Notes: a model not told the origin generated them from the letters alone. Positions 33,000 to 42,413 are shown, numbered from the stretch's first letter. The stretch is DNA of 64,000 nucleotides from Terriglobus roseus (GCF_900105625.1 NZ_FNSD01000001.1:3782001-3846000), one strand, 5' to 3'. Numbers and translations are program-made.

Positions 33000-33269
33000 A
33001 TAAGTTCAGGATCGATACGGATATGGCCTTTCGTTAGCGAAGAAGGCCATGGCTGTTTGATACCCATTGGTCGTTCTGTTCTCGGGTGCTGACTGCAGAG
33101 AGTTCAGATTCATTTATCAGGGCGGGCTTCGGACAATCGATTATCAGCCGCCCGGGACTTTAGTTCCGCTTTGCGTAGCGCAATTGAGCGATGATTGTTC
33201 TGTGCGGTATAGCGCACAACGAGATTCCCCCAAGATCCAAGAAGACCCCTCGAGAGCCATTGAGGCGAG

Positions 33270-35717
33270 GTGTCGACCGTGTCCCTTCTTCGCAGTCTGC
33301 GATTGTTTCTTGGCGCAACGCTTTTCACGTTTCTGACTACGGCGTTACTCGCATGTCGCGGGGCTGATCGGGCTCCGGGCGATGGACTCCTTTCGCTTAT
33401 CGCTATCTTCAGTTGTTGCGTCACCCTGATCCTGGCGTGGATTGTGGTACGCGGGGCGGCATTGCAAATGCGGCTGACCGACGGGATCGCGGAATATGTC
33501 CGGCTCAGCAGCATGCTGCTGGAAGGCACGCCAGATTATGCGCTTCTCCTGCTTGATCCTAAGGGCGAGATCGTAACGTGGAACCGGGGCGCTGAGACGC
33601 TGACAGGCGCTTCGTCGGCGGATGCCGTCGGGCGGAACATTGCCTCCTTCTACTCCCCGCTGGACCAAAGTCGCGGCAGGCCAGAGGAGGTTCTCCGGAT
33701 CGCCGCCACCATCGGCCGCTACGAAAATCTTCGCGTGCGGGTTGAGAAAAACGGCACCCGCTACGATACGGCGTCGACCTACACGGCGTTGCGCAGCCCG
33801 GACGGAACCTTGCTGGGATTTACGGTGGTGGGCCGCGACCTTGGTGAGGGTGAGGAATCCGGCGCAAGGTATCGAGGACTGTTGGAAGCTGCTCCTGATG
33901 CCATGGTCGTGGTGGATCAGCAGGGCAACGTCGTGATCCTGAATTTGCAAACGGAAAAGCAGTTTGGCTATTCGCGCGACGAATTGATCGGTCAGCCAGT
34001 AACAACCATCATCCCGATTGGTTTTGCGGAGCGCCTGATTGCAGACGGCACCCGAACCGCCTCTGAGGCGATGGCGCAGCAGATCGACACGGGCATCGAG
34101 CTCATCGGCCTGCGTAAAGATGGGACGGAGTTTCCCATCGAGATCATGTTGAGTCCCCTGGAGAACGCTGACGGTACGTTGGTGACCGCGGCGATCCGGA
34201 ATATCAGCTTACGTGCGGCGGCTGACCAACACCTGGCACAGATGGAAGAGCGCTACCGCGGTCTGCTGGAGGCTGCGCCGGATGCGATGGTCGTCGTGAA
34301 TCCCATCGGCGAAATTGTGTTGCTGAATGTTCAGGCCGAGAAGCAATTCGGCTATCGCCGAGATGAGCTCATCGGGCAACAGGTCAAGAACATCATTCCG
34401 GAGGGATTTGCGGAACGGCTAATCGCTGATGGCTCGCGCACCGCCGCTGAGGCGTATGCGCAGCAAATTGGCACTGGCATTGAACTGAATGGTCGCCGCA
34501 AGGACGGTACAGAGTTTCCGATCGAGATTATGCTGAGCCCGTTGGAGAACGCTGCAGGGATCCTCGTCACCGCTGCGATCCGTGACATCAGCGTGCGCAG
34601 GGCCGCAGACAAACATCTGGCTCAAATGGAGGGTCGGTATCGGGGTTTGCTGGAAGCAGCTCCTGACGCAATGGTCGTCGTGAACTCAGACTGGGAGATC
34701 GTCCTGCTGAATGTCCAAGCAGAGAAACAATTCGGTTACAGCCGGAACGAGCTCTTGGGGCAGAAGGTCAAGAATATTATCCCGGCAGGCTTCGCGGAAA
34801 GGCTGATTGCGGATGCCCTGCGCACCACCGAGGATGCGCTGGCACAGCAGATCGGAACTGGCATCGAGCTGACGGGGCGCCGTAAAGACAAGACAGAGTT
34901 CCCGATTGAAATCATGCTCAGCCCGCTTGAAAACACTGACGGCATCCTTGTAACGGCAGCCATTCGAAACATCACGCTCCGCAAGAAAGCCGAGCAGGAG
35001 CTGGTGCAGAAGATCGAGGCGCTTAATCGATCCAATGAGGAATTGGGGCAGTTCGCGTATGTCGCTTCTCACGATCTGCAGGAGCCTCTCCGCATGGTCG
35101 CAAGTTACACGCAGCTGCTGTCCAAGCGTTATAAGGGCAGGCTCGATTCGGATGCCGATGAATTTATCGCCTTCGCAGTAGATGGTGCAAGCCGCATGCA
35201 ACGACTGATTCAAGATCTGCTTGCTTTCTCACGCATTGGAACGAAGCTAGAAAAGCTCGAGCATGTGTCGAGTGATGATGCGTTAACGCAGGCCCTGCGC
35301 AACCTGCGTGGTGCAATAGAAGACAGTGGCGCCGAGGTCACGCACGATCCATTGCCCGAGATTCTGGCCGATGAACTGCAGTTAGTCCAGCTCTTCCAAA
35401 ATCTTGTTGGGAACGGTATCAAGTACCAGGCTCCGGGGACTCCACACATTCATGTTTCTGCGAGAGAAAGCGGAGATAAGAGTTGGGAATTCACTGTCGC
35501 CGACAACGGCCTCGGCATTGCACCGCAGTATTTCGACCGAATTTTCGGCATGTTTCAACGGCTTCACAAACGAGATGAATTTGCTGGAACAGGTATCGGT
35601 CTCGCCATCTGTAAAAAGATTGTCGAGCGTCATGACGGAACGATCACGGTCGAATCCCAGCTTGGCGTCGGCTCGACCTTCCGATTCACCTTGTCCGGCG
35701 AAGAGAGGAAGCTATGA
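33270..35717 (+). CDS. Membrane histidine kinase with four PAS domains
   Basis: 815 residues from GTG 33270; a second GTG 9 bp later is possible. Two membrane helices near the N terminus (~residues 6-27 and 37-60), one divergent PAS domain (~75-195), then three nearly identical PAS modules of 128 residues, each starting RYRGLLEAAPDAMVVV (coding starts at 33867, 34251 and 34635). A phosphoacceptor helix with FAYVASHDLQEPLRMVASYTQLL and an ATPase domain (NLVGNGIKY, DNGLGI, GTGIGLAICKKI) complete it. It overlaps the receiver gene by 4 bp. It is the first chromosomal gene right of the island. Confidence 0.9.
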   Translation: MSTVSLLRSLRLFLGATLFTFLTTALLACRGADRAPGDGLLSLIAIFSCCVTLILAWIVVRGAALQMRLTDGIAEYVRLSSMLLEGTPDYALLLLDPKGEIVTWNRGAETLTGASSADAVGRNIASFYSPLDQSRGRPEEVLRIAATIGRYENLRVRVEKNGTRYDTASTYTALRSPDGTLLGFTVVGRDLGEGEESGARYRGLLEAAPDAMVVVDQQGNVVILNLQTEKQFGYSRDELIGQPVTTIIPIGFAERLIADGTRTASEAMAQQIDTGIELIGLRKDGTEFPIEIMLSPLENADGTLVTAAIRNISLRAAADQHLAQMEERYRGLLEAAPDAMVVVNPIGEIVLLNVQAEKQFGYRRDELIGQQVKNIIPEGFAERLIADGSRTAAEAYAQQIGTGIELNGRRKDGTEFPIEIMLSPLENAAGILVTAAIRDISVRRAADKHLAQMEGRYRGLLEAAPDAMVVVNSDWEIVLLNVQAEKQFGYSRNELLGQKVKNIIPAGFAERLIADALRTTEDALAQQIGTGIELTGRRKDKTEFPIEIMLSPLENTDGILVTAAIRNITLRKKAEQELVQKIEALNRSNEELGQFAYVASHDLQEPLRMVASYTQLLSKRYKGRLDSDADEFIAFAVDGASRMQRLIQDLLAFSRIGTKLEKLEHVSSDDALTQALRNLRGAIEDSGAEVTHDPLPEILADELQLVQLFQNLVGNGIKYQAPGTPHIHVSARESGDKSWEFTVADNGLGIAPQYFDRIFGMFQRLHKRDEFAGTGIGLAICKKIVERHDGTITVESQLGVGSTFRFTLSGEERKL

Positions 35718-36172
35718 AAAGCGAAGTAGACGCAAAGAAGCGTCGAGTTCTGCTGATTGAAGATGGATCAGGAGATGTCCGTTTGACGAAGGAGGCCTTT
35801 CGCGAGGCAAACCTTTCAGTCGACATAGATGTTGCCTCGGACGGCATCGAGGCGATGGTCTTTCTGAAGAAGACGCTGGGTGATCATGAAGCAGGATTGC
35901 CTGAGATCATTCTGCTGGACTTGAATCTTCCAAAGATGGACGGGCGCGAGGTGTTGGCGCAGATAAAGGAAGATCCCCGCCTCCGCCTGATTCCGACGAT
36001 CATTCTGACAACGTCTACTGCTGAGGCAGACATTCGGAAGGCCTACGAACTCCGCGCCAACTGCTATCTCACGAAGCCCGTTCAGCTCGAGGACTTCGAG
36101 GAACTTGTTCGAAGCATCAATGATTTCTGGCTTGAAAAAGCGCAGCTCACGGCGCCCGGACACCCCTCTTGA
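35714..36172 (+). CDS. Single-domain CheY/Rcp1-like response regulator
   Basis: 152 residues, receiver only. LLIEDGSGDVRLTKEAF contains the acidic pocket, phosphoacceptor aspartate in ILLDLNLPKMDG, threonine in IILTTSTAE and lysine in CYLTKPVQ. Stand-alone receivers of this kind typically sit beside multi-PAS or phytochrome-like kinases and relay phosphate. The start overlaps the kinase stop (ATGA-type), and the next gene follows at once, so kinase, receiver and output protein form one operon. Confidence 0.92.
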   Translation: MKSEVDAKKRRVLLIEDGSGDVRLTKEAFREANLSVDIDVASDGIEAMVFLKKTLGDHEAGLPEIILLDLNLPKMDGREVLAQIKEDPRLRLIPTIILTTSTAEADIRKAYELRANCYLTKPVQLEDFEELVRSINDFWLEKAQLTAPGHPS

Positions 36173-36183
36173 GCAGCGCCGCG

Positions 36184-38274
36184 ATGAGGATCCTGCTTGT
36201 GGAAGACAACCTGGGAGATGCTCGTCTGCTGCGCGAAATGCTCAGCGAGGCGCACACGCATCCGACAGAACTGAGCCACGTGACCAGCATGCTGGAAGCA
36301 GAGTACTATCTGGAGTCCAAGCCGTTCGACCTCATCCTGTTAGACATTGGCTTGCCGGATGCTCAAGGCGCACCGGCGATCCTCCGGGCACGCAAGGCTG
36401 CACCAAATGTGCCGCTGGTTGTTCTTACTGGGTACGACGATACTGCGCTGGCTTCTATCGCGTTGCAGCACGGCGCGCAGGACTATCTCATCAAAGGCGA
36501 GATTGAGACTCGCGGCCTGATCCGCGCGCTGCGCTATGCCGTGGAGCGCAAGTCGATGCAAAGCGCAGTCTTTGCAGAAAAGGAGCGCGCTCAGGCCACG
36601 TTGAATTGCATCGGCGATGCCGTCGCTTGCACGGACAACGCAGGCAATATCACCTTTTTGAATGAGGCCGCCGAAAAGATGACTGGATGGTCGCTGCTGG
36701 AGGCGACTGGACGCTCTATGGCGGAGACGTTCGTCATTCTGGATGCGACCACGCGTCGGCTTGTCTCGCTTGAAGTGGCCACGCCGGGCGAGGAGCGTAG
36801 CGCATCGTCCATGCCTCCAAACTGCATCCTGATCCGCCGAGATGGTTTCGAAGTGCCTATTGAGGATTCTGTTTCGGCGATCTTTGACCAGGATGGAAAT
36901 GCCGAGGGAGCGGTCATCGTGTTTCGGGATGTCAGTGCGGCCCGCGCCATGTCAGGGCAGATGTTGCGTTTGGCGAAGCATGACTTTCTTACTGGCCTTC
37001 CGAATCGAATGACACTCTATGACCGGATCGATCAAGCGATCTCACTGGCACCACGCCATCAGAAACGCGTTGCCGTCCTGTTTCTCGACCTGGACGGGTT
37101 TAAGCACATCAATGATTCGTTGGGCCACTCCACGGGCGACAAACTTTTGCAGTCAATCGCGAAGAGGCTGGTGGATTGCGTGCGTAGTTCCGATACCGTT
37201 AGCCGGCAGGGGGGTGATGAGTTTGTCGTTCTGCTCTCAGAAGTAGAGATCCCGGATAACACGGACATTACCGCACGCAGGATGTTGCATGCGGTGGCGG
37301 AGCCACACACGATCAACCAGCATCAGTTGCATATCACCGCCAGCATTGGCACCAGTGTGTATCCGGATGATGGCCTGGATGCGGAAACGCTCATCAAGAA
37401 CGCAGATACCGCGATGTACCAGGCAAAGGAAAATGGTCGTAACAGCTCTCAATTTTTCAAGTCCGCAATGAATGTAAGAGCGGTTCAGCGGCAGGGCATT
37501 GAAGAAAGCCTTCGCGTGGCGCTTAAGCGTGAAGAGTTTTCTGTCCATTACCAGCCGAAGGTCAACCTTGTAACCCAAGAGATCACCGGCGCGGAGGCTC
37601 TGCTGCGTTGGACCAACCCTGTGCGCGGGTCTGTTTCGCCAGTCGAGTTCATTCCCGTTGCGGAAGACTCGGGATTGATCGTCCCGATTGGTAACTGGGT
37701 GCTTCGGCAAGCCTGTATTCAGGCCAAGCAGTGGAAAGACGTCGGGCTGCCGATCAGGAACATCGCGGTGAATATCTCTGCGATTGAGTTCCGCAATGAG
37801 GCCTTCCTCGATGGCGTGCTTGCTATCCTGGAAGAGACAAATCTGGATCCGACCTGCCTTGAACTGGAATTGACTGAAAGCGCTTTGATCAAGCATGCGG
37901 AAGCGGCTGGGTCCATCCTGAAGACCCTTCGCCATCTCGGTGTGCAAGTGGCCGTTGATGATTTTGGGACCGGATACTCGAGCCTGAGTTATCTTCGAAA
38001 GTTCGCGATTGACTCGTTGAAGATCGACCAATCGTTCATTCACCAGATTGGTGCCTCTACAGAGGAAACAACCATCGTGACGGCGGTGATCGGGATGGCT
38101 CGCGGCCTGAATCTGAAGGTCGTTGCGGAAGGCGTGGAGACCAGGCAGCAAGCGGCATTTCTTCTGGACAGCCAATGCGACGAAGCGCAAGGCTACTATT
38201 TCAGTCGGCCCGTAGCACCGCAGGAATTCGCGAAGCTGCTCCGTGAAAATCCTATGGACCGCCGCGTCCACTAA
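36184..38274 (+). CDS. Receiver-PAS-GGDEF-EAL cyclic-di-GMP protein
   Basis: 696 residues from ATG 36184; a TTG at 36169 overlapping the previous stop is also possible. Order: receiver (1-~120; aspartate in LILLDIGLPDA), PAS (~140-250), GGDEF (~260-425, intact RQGGDEFVVLLSE), EAL (~435-690, intact GAEALLRWTNP, and DDFGTGYSSLSYL, KIDQSFI). Both catalytic motifs look intact, so it may make or degrade cyclic di-GMP. It is the likely output of the upstream kinase/receiver pair. Confidence 0.92.
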   Translation: MRILLVEDNLGDARLLREMLSEAHTHPTELSHVTSMLEAEYYLESKPFDLILLDIGLPDAQGAPAILRARKAAPNVPLVVLTGYDDTALASIALQHGAQDYLIKGEIETRGLIRALRYAVERKSMQSAVFAEKERAQATLNCIGDAVACTDNAGNITFLNEAAEKMTGWSLLEATGRSMAETFVILDATTRRLVSLEVATPGEERSASSMPPNCILIRRDGFEVPIEDSVSAIFDQDGNAEGAVIVFRDVSAARAMSGQMLRLAKHDFLTGLPNRMTLYDRIDQAISLAPRHQKRVAVLFLDLDGFKHINDSLGHSTGDKLLQSIAKRLVDCVRSSDTVSRQGGDEFVVLLSEVEIPDNTDITARRMLHAVAEPHTINQHQLHITASIGTSVYPDDGLDAETLIKNADTAMYQAKENGRNSSQFFKSAMNVRAVQRQGIEESLRVALKREEFSVHYQPKVNLVTQEITGAEALLRWTNPVRGSVSPVEFIPVAEDSGLIVPIGNWVLRQACIQAKQWKDVGLPIRNIAVNISAIEFRNEAFLDGVLAILEETNLDPTCLELELTESALIKHAEAAGSILKTLRHLGVQVAVDDFGTGYSSLSYLRKFAIDSLKIDQSFIHQIGASTEETTIVTAVIGMARGLNLKVVAEGVETRQQAAFLLDSQCDEAQGYYFSRPVAPQEFAKLLRENPMDRRVH

Positions 38275-38340
38275 GGTGAGTTGCTGACCCAGGACATCGC
38301 GAACTGCATGTGACGTCTTTCAGAAGCCTCACATTCCAAC

Positions 38341-38356
38341 TGTGACCGCCATCACA
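38341..38356. promoter_or_regulatory. Consensus CRP-type binding site
   Basis: TGTGA-N6-TCACA with both half-sites matching the CRP/FNR-superfamily consensus exactly. It sits 105 bp upstream of the Crp/Fnr-family gene at 38461, pointing to autoregulation or control by another family member. Confidence 0.6.
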
Positions 38357-38460
38357 TCCATGGCTTCGGTAGTACGCGAAGCTGTGGCTGTTTGCTACTT
38401 AGACAGGACATCCAGGCCCAAGTTGGGCACGTCTTCGTTGCAGCGGAAAGCGGTGACTTG

Positions 38461-39324
38461 ATGGGCTTTACCGGAAACGTTCCTCTCGACAGTTTTTCGC
38501 TTCCACTGCTGGAAAGTATTCTTGCGTTTGCTCGGCCAATCCGACTGGTGCCTGGGATGGTCCTCCAGCATCGAGGATCGGCAGCGACGAGCCATGTGTT
38601 CCTTGCTTCGGGACTGGCCTCAATGGCGGTCATGCTGGCGAATGGCGTGGTTGCGGATGTGGCGACATTCGGCAGCGAGAGCATGACTGGACTCGCGACA
38701 CTCCTGGGACAGGACACGGGGAACGCAGACTGTGTCGTCAGGATCGAGGGCGAAGGACTGAGAGTGCCGAGTCGGCACCTGGCCGAGCTCTTCCGTTGCT
38801 CGCCCGAGTTCCGTGCGTGCATTCTGCAGTTGACGCAGCGACAGATGAGCATCACGGCGCAGATCTGCGCGTGTAATCTTCACCATCAGGCACTCTCGCG
38901 GCTGGTTCGGTGGCTGCTGACCACTGCCGACCTCACAAAGTCGTCGTCCATTCCGCTCACGCAGGATGCGCTCGCCGAGATGCTCGGGATAGGCCGTCCC
39001 ACGGTCTCTCTGCTGCTCCAGCCACTCTTTGAGAGCGGTGTTGTCCGGGGTCGCCGTGGAACGATTCAGATCATTGATCGTAAGGGCCTCTTGCCGCTTG
39101 CCTGTGAGTGCTATGACCTCGTTCACCGATGGACTTATCCACCAGCCCAGAACGCTGCTCAACAACCGCTTCCCGACGCATTGTGGAGTCAGGAAGCGGG
39201 CAAAGGGTTACCAAGGCCGCACAGGAGTGAGATCGGCGTTGCAGAGAAGCCGAATTGCGTCGTGAAGGACGTATTTGCCTCGTCGGCGCCGGTCGCGGCG
39301 CGTGCCAATCCACTTCACGCATGA
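38461..39324 (+). CDS. Crp/Fnr-family transcription regulator
   Basis: 287 residues from ATG 38461; an upstream TTG at 38392 is possible but adds no family sequence. The N-terminal cNMP-binding-like beta-roll contains PGMVLQHRGSAATSHVFLASG; the dimer helix follows; the C-terminal Crp-type winged helix reads LTQDALAEMLGIGRPTVSLLLQPLFESGVV. The last ~55 residues after it (from WTYPPAQN) look disordered and are longer than usual. No Fe-S cysteine cluster like that of FNR is visible. Effector unknown. Confidence 0.88.
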   Translation: MGFTGNVPLDSFSLPLLESILAFARPIRLVPGMVLQHRGSAATSHVFLASGLASMAVMLANGVVADVATFGSESMTGLATLLGQDTGNADCVVRIEGEGLRVPSRHLAELFRCSPEFRACILQLTQRQMSITAQICACNLHHQALSRLVRWLLTTADLTKSSSIPLTQDALAEMLGIGRPTVSLLLQPLFESGVVRGRRGTIQIIDRKGLLPLACECYDLVHRWTYPPAQNAAQQPLPDALWSQEAGKGLPRPHRSEIGVAEKPNCVVKDVFASSAPVAARANPLHA

Positions 39325-39340
39325 TCGAGCAGTGAGCGAT

Positions 39341-39361
39341 TCGGCTTCTTCTAGAAGCCGA
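39341..39361 (+). terminator. Hairpin after the Crp/Fnr-family gene
   Basis: TCGGCTTCT, loop TCT, AGAAGCCGA: 9-bp perfect stem beginning 17 bp after the stop codon. No T tract follows, so the terminator role is a guess from position. Confidence 0.45.
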
Positions 39362-39512
39362 GTCGGCATAAAGTGGTCCGGTTCGGCGCGACACATGGAA
39401 CGATTGGGCAGTAGGCACGTCTCCCTTAGGAGGGTAAGGTTGCGTAGATAAGGAGAGGAGTTTTCTCTCCTCGTCTGTCAACCCGTATCCGTTCCGAAGG
39501 GTCCTACTGCTT

Positions 39513-41057
39513 ATGTTGCAACCGCTCCAGTTGAAAGACGTGTCATCGCGCTATCCAGTTGAGATCGCTGAGCTTCGTGACTTTCTGAGCAAGGCTGGCT
39601 TTGCTCTTGGTACCGCCGACACGCTTTCTGCCGTGGCTGCGAGCCTGCTGCGCGACCGCGCCTTTCATCGCGACCTGATTCTTCACGTGTGGGTTCTGAT
39701 CGATCGCTGTGGCGGCACGGTCAGCCCTTCGGATCTGCTGGGCGTGCTTGCGATCGCGGCTGCGGGCCAGCATTTCGCGGCCGAGACGACCGAAGATGAT
39801 GCACATGACCTGCTGCGCTTCGTCATGGAGGCGCGGCGGTCGATGGACGCTCCCACCCACACCAAGGCGCCGGAGCCTCTCACGACCGACTCGCGACCGA
39901 TACGGCTCGTGCCAAGCGTCGCAGCGCCCGCGGACACTGTGCTTCCCGCTGCTGACGCGGTATGGACCGCACACCCGGCAACAACGCACGTGGCTGCAGA
40001 GGCTGCGGAACCGTTTCGCGCGGACACTGAATACCGCGAACCGGAGCGAGCGGCAGGGAAGCGAACCACTTGGGCGATTGCGCTCGCGCTCTGCGTGCTG
40101 GTGCTGGGATCGCTTGCCGTCTGGCAGTACCGCAAGCCATCTTCCGGGGCCGAAGCTCCTGCGGCATCGACGATTGCCTCGCCGCCCACAGCCTTGCCGT
40201 CCACAACCTCGGCATCCACAGACGTCTCGCCGGGACAGGCTGAGACGCGGCAAAACGCAACCGGCGGCCAGTCCATTGCACGGTCCACTCCGGCGACCTC
40301 ACAGGTTCGACCGGAGATCGCGCGAGACTCGACTTCACGACTTGCGCGCGAGGCGTCTGAGGTTGCGAGCGTTGCAAGCTCAGCGGTTCCCGGGACCTCC
40401 ATTGCCGGCAATCCTGAAGCAGCAGCTCCCATCGTGCGCTCGACAGTCTCGGCGGTAACGGCTGTGACACCGTCGCCGATCGTACGGCCGGCTACGCCGG
40501 CTGCAGCGGCTCCGCTGATCGCTCGTTCTGGCACCACGCATCCTGCGCCGACGACCGTTCCGGCGGATGCGTTGAGCAAACAACTTGGATCCAGCACCAT
40601 TCCGGCTTATGCTGCTCTGCCCGATGCGGATGCGACCACGGACGGCCGCAGATATCCGCGACTGCTGCGGCGCCGCATGCCGCTGAACGGCAGCGGAACG
40701 ATGGTCGCCGATCTTCGGGCACCGGGCGCTCCAAACGACTCCGGCAGCACGCCTGCCATCCCTGTTGGCGTCGTCCGACCAACCTCGATCGGCATCATGG
40801 CAGGAAACCTGCTTTATAGTCCGACACCCGCTTACCCGGCCGCTGCCGCCGCGGCGCATGTGCAGGGGGAAGTGAAGGTGCAGGCTGAGATCGACCGCGC
40901 CGGCAACGTCGTCTCAGCGCGCGTCGTCAGCGGTCCACCGATGCTGCGGGATGCTGCCGTCGATGCTATCCAGCATTGGCGGTACAAACCGTGGACGGCA
41001 GGTGGAAAAACCGTTCCAATGAGCGCGGTAGCGGTGGTCGACTTTCAACTGCCGTGA
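39513..41057 (+). CDS. TonB-family protein with N-terminal cytoplasmic domain
   Basis: 514 residues. Residues 1-~180 are a cytoplasmic region of unknown type; one membrane helix (~191-209, WAIALALCVLVLGSLAVW); then a long Ala/Thr/Pro/Ser-rich stretch of ~230 residues that could span the periplasm; then a TonB C-terminal domain (YPAAAAAAHVQGEVKVQAEIDRAGNVVSARVVSG, AAVDAIQHWRYKPW). TonB proteins transmit proton-motive energy to outer-membrane receptors. Unlike classical TonB the helix is internal, so the N terminus may add a sensor or scaffold function. No ExbB/ExbD genes are adjacent. Confidence 0.85.
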   Translation: MLQPLQLKDVSSRYPVEIAELRDFLSKAGFALGTADTLSAVAASLLRDRAFHRDLILHVWVLIDRCGGTVSPSDLLGVLAIAAAGQHFAAETTEDDAHDLLRFVMEARRSMDAPTHTKAPEPLTTDSRPIRLVPSVAAPADTVLPAADAVWTAHPATTHVAAEAAEPFRADTEYREPERAAGKRTTWAIALALCVLVLGSLAVWQYRKPSSGAEAPAASTIASPPTALPSTTSASTDVSPGQAETRQNATGGQSIARSTPATSQVRPEIARDSTSRLAREASEVASVASSAVPGTSIAGNPEAAAPIVRSTVSAVTAVTPSPIVRPATPAAAAPLIARSGTTHPAPTTVPADALSKQLGSSTIPAYAALPDADATTDGRRYPRLLRRRMPLNGSGTMVADLRAPGAPNDSGSTPAIPVGVVRPTSIGIMAGNLLYSPTPAYPAAAAAAHVQGEVKVQAEIDRAGNVVSARVVSGPPMLRDAAVDAIQHWRYKPWTAGGKTVPMSAVAVVDFQLP

Positions 41058-41201
41058 CCGGCACCGGGACCCTCCCCCCCCTCTAATTTCTCGTAAATAT
41101 CTCAAAACAGGTGGTTTGACGATTCCCGTTTCTGCAAATATTAGATAACAAGAGACTTATTCGCAAAAAACAGAAAACAAATCACTTACCGTGAAAATAA
41201 G

Positions 41202-41227
41202 ACGGGAGAGCCGCCTGGCTCTCCCGT
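41202..41227. terminator. Bidirectional hairpin terminator
   Basis: ACGGGAGAGCC (41202-41212), loop GCCT, GGCTCTCCCGT (41217-41227): 11-bp perfect stem. T-rich sequence flanks it on both strands (TTTCGCATTGGTTTT after it; CTTATTTTC on the minus strand), suiting the convergent genes around it. Confidence 0.75.
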
Positions 41228-41372
41228 TTCGCATTGGTTTTATTCTATCGTGCGTGTCAAGCCCTGGAGTCTTTGATGATGAGGGGTTATCACGCTCCGA
41301 CGGCCATGAGACTGTGGTTCCTGGTATCCCCACGGCAGCCAGCAAGCCGGTTCGTTCGCGCTTTGCGCGATG

Positions 41373-41403
41373 CCCACTCATGCGCCAGGAGCGCATGAAT
41401 GGG
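41373..41403. repeat. Dispersed hairpin repeat, copy 1
   Basis: CCCACTCATGCGC, short loop, GCGCATGAATGGG. The CCCACTC and GAATGGG ends recur in other gaps of this window while the inner stem differs between copies. Confidence 0.65.
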
Positions 41404-41445
41404 AAACCCAGAGTCATGGTTAAGGGTTGATGCCCAGCCCTCTAG

Positions 41446-42294
41446 TTATTTAGCTGCAGCTTCGAGGGACTGCCATTCGCTGTCACTCAATTCGAGGTCG
41501 AGCGACTTGAAGTTTTCTTCGAGGTGCTCGATGGAGGTGGTGCCAGGAATGGGCAGGATGACCGGACTGCGATGTAGAAGCCATGCCAGCGAAAGTTGTG
41601 AGACGGTTGCGTTGTGCTGCTTGGCTGCTGTGTCGAGCGGGCCGCCTTCTTTGGCCAGCTTGCCGGCGGCTACGGGGAACCAGGGAATGAAGGCGATGTT
41701 GTGCTTGTCGCAGTATTCGACGGTGGCTTCGCTCTTGCGCTGACCGATGTTGTATTCGTTTTGCACTGAGACGATGTCTGCGACGTTGCGGGCCTGTTCG
41801 ATCTCTGCCGGTGTCACTTCGCTCAGGCCAATGTGCTTGATCTTGCCAGCCTTCTGCAGCTTGACGATGGGCTTCAGAGACTCTTCGACAGGTACCTTTG
41901 CATCGATGCGATGGAGCTGCCACAGATCGATGGTTTCGACCTTCAGGCGGCGCATGCTCATCAACGCTTCCTGCTCAAGGTATTCCGGACGACCGACGGG
42001 CAGCCACTTGTTGGGACCTACGCGGCAGAGGCCACCCTTGGTCGCGATGACGACGCCGGCCTTGTAGGGAGCAAGAGCTTCCGCGATCAATTCTTCACTG
42101 ACGTAGGGGCCATAGCTGTCGGCGGTGTCGATAAAGTTGACGCCAATTTCGACCGCTCGCTTGAGAACCTTGATGGCGCCGTCGTGGTCCTTGGGCGGAC
42201 CCCACACGCCTTCGCCGGTGATACGCATGGCTCCGTAGCCGAGCCGGTTGATTTCGAGGTCGCCGCCGAGTTTGAACGTCTTCTGAATGCTCAT
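41446..42294 (-). CDS. Aldo/keto reductase
   Basis: 282 residues of a TIM-barrel NADPH-dependent oxidoreductase. The catalytic tetrad can be seen: D56 in NFIDTADSYGPY, Y61, K86 in VIATKGG and the histidine in IDLWQLHRID. The C-terminal cofactor site reads VILPIPGTTSIEHLEEN. Family members reduce sugars and other aldehydes; the substrate cannot be told. It stands alone. Confidence 0.9.
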   Translation of the reverse strand: MSIQKTFKLGGDLEINRLGYGAMRITGEGVWGPPKDHDGAIKVLKRAVEIGVNFIDTADSYGPYVSEELIAEALAPYKAGVVIATKGGLCRVGPNKWLPVGRPEYLEQEALMSMRRLKVETIDLWQLHRIDAKVPVEESLKPIVKLQKAGKIKHIGLSEVTPAEIEQARNVADIVSVQNEYNIGQRKSEATVEYCDKHNIAFIPWFPVAAGKLAKEGGPLDTAAKQHNATVSQLSLAWLLHRSPVILPIPGTTSIEHLEENFKSLDLELSDSEWQSLEAAAK

Positions 42295-42390
42295 GGTTCG
42301 TTGGATGTGTTGTGGGTTGGCTTGGTTCCTTGATTGGTGAACGGGATTTGGTGTGGCACCCGGGTGAGTGGTCCATACACCACGGGCATG

Positions 42391-42413
42391 AAATCCCTCA
42401 GCGGCTGAAGCCG
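42391..42413. repeat. Short motif shared with the gap at 57162
   Basis: AAATCCCTCAG followed by CGGCTGAAGCCG; the copy at 57162-57184 agrees at 20 of 23 positions. Here the second arm of the hairpin seen at 57143 is not preserved. Confidence 0.5.

Larger units (their letters stand above)
32810..33269. other. Right end of the island and flanking region without protein gene
   Basis: The part before the tRNA fragment is A/T-rich and includes the dyad GTGCAAA-T-TTTGCAC (32857-32871) and ACAC/GTGT elements, the kind of sequence found at recombinase arm sites. After the tRNA 3' half (ends 32999) there are 270 bp of chromosome leading to the kinase gene at 33270, with no gene seen in them. Confidence 0.5.
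41058..41445. other. Intergenic region with terminator and one hairpin repeat
   Basis: 388 bp between the convergent TonB-family and aldo/keto reductase genes. It holds an A/T-rich stretch (41085-41200), the hairpin at 41202 and a copy of the CCCACTC...GAATGGG repeat at 41373. No coding frame looks real. Confidence 0.6.

Noticed and set aside
37237-38271. Minus-strand frame of 344 codons
   Set aside because: Antisense to the EAL domain; His/Arg-rich shadow.
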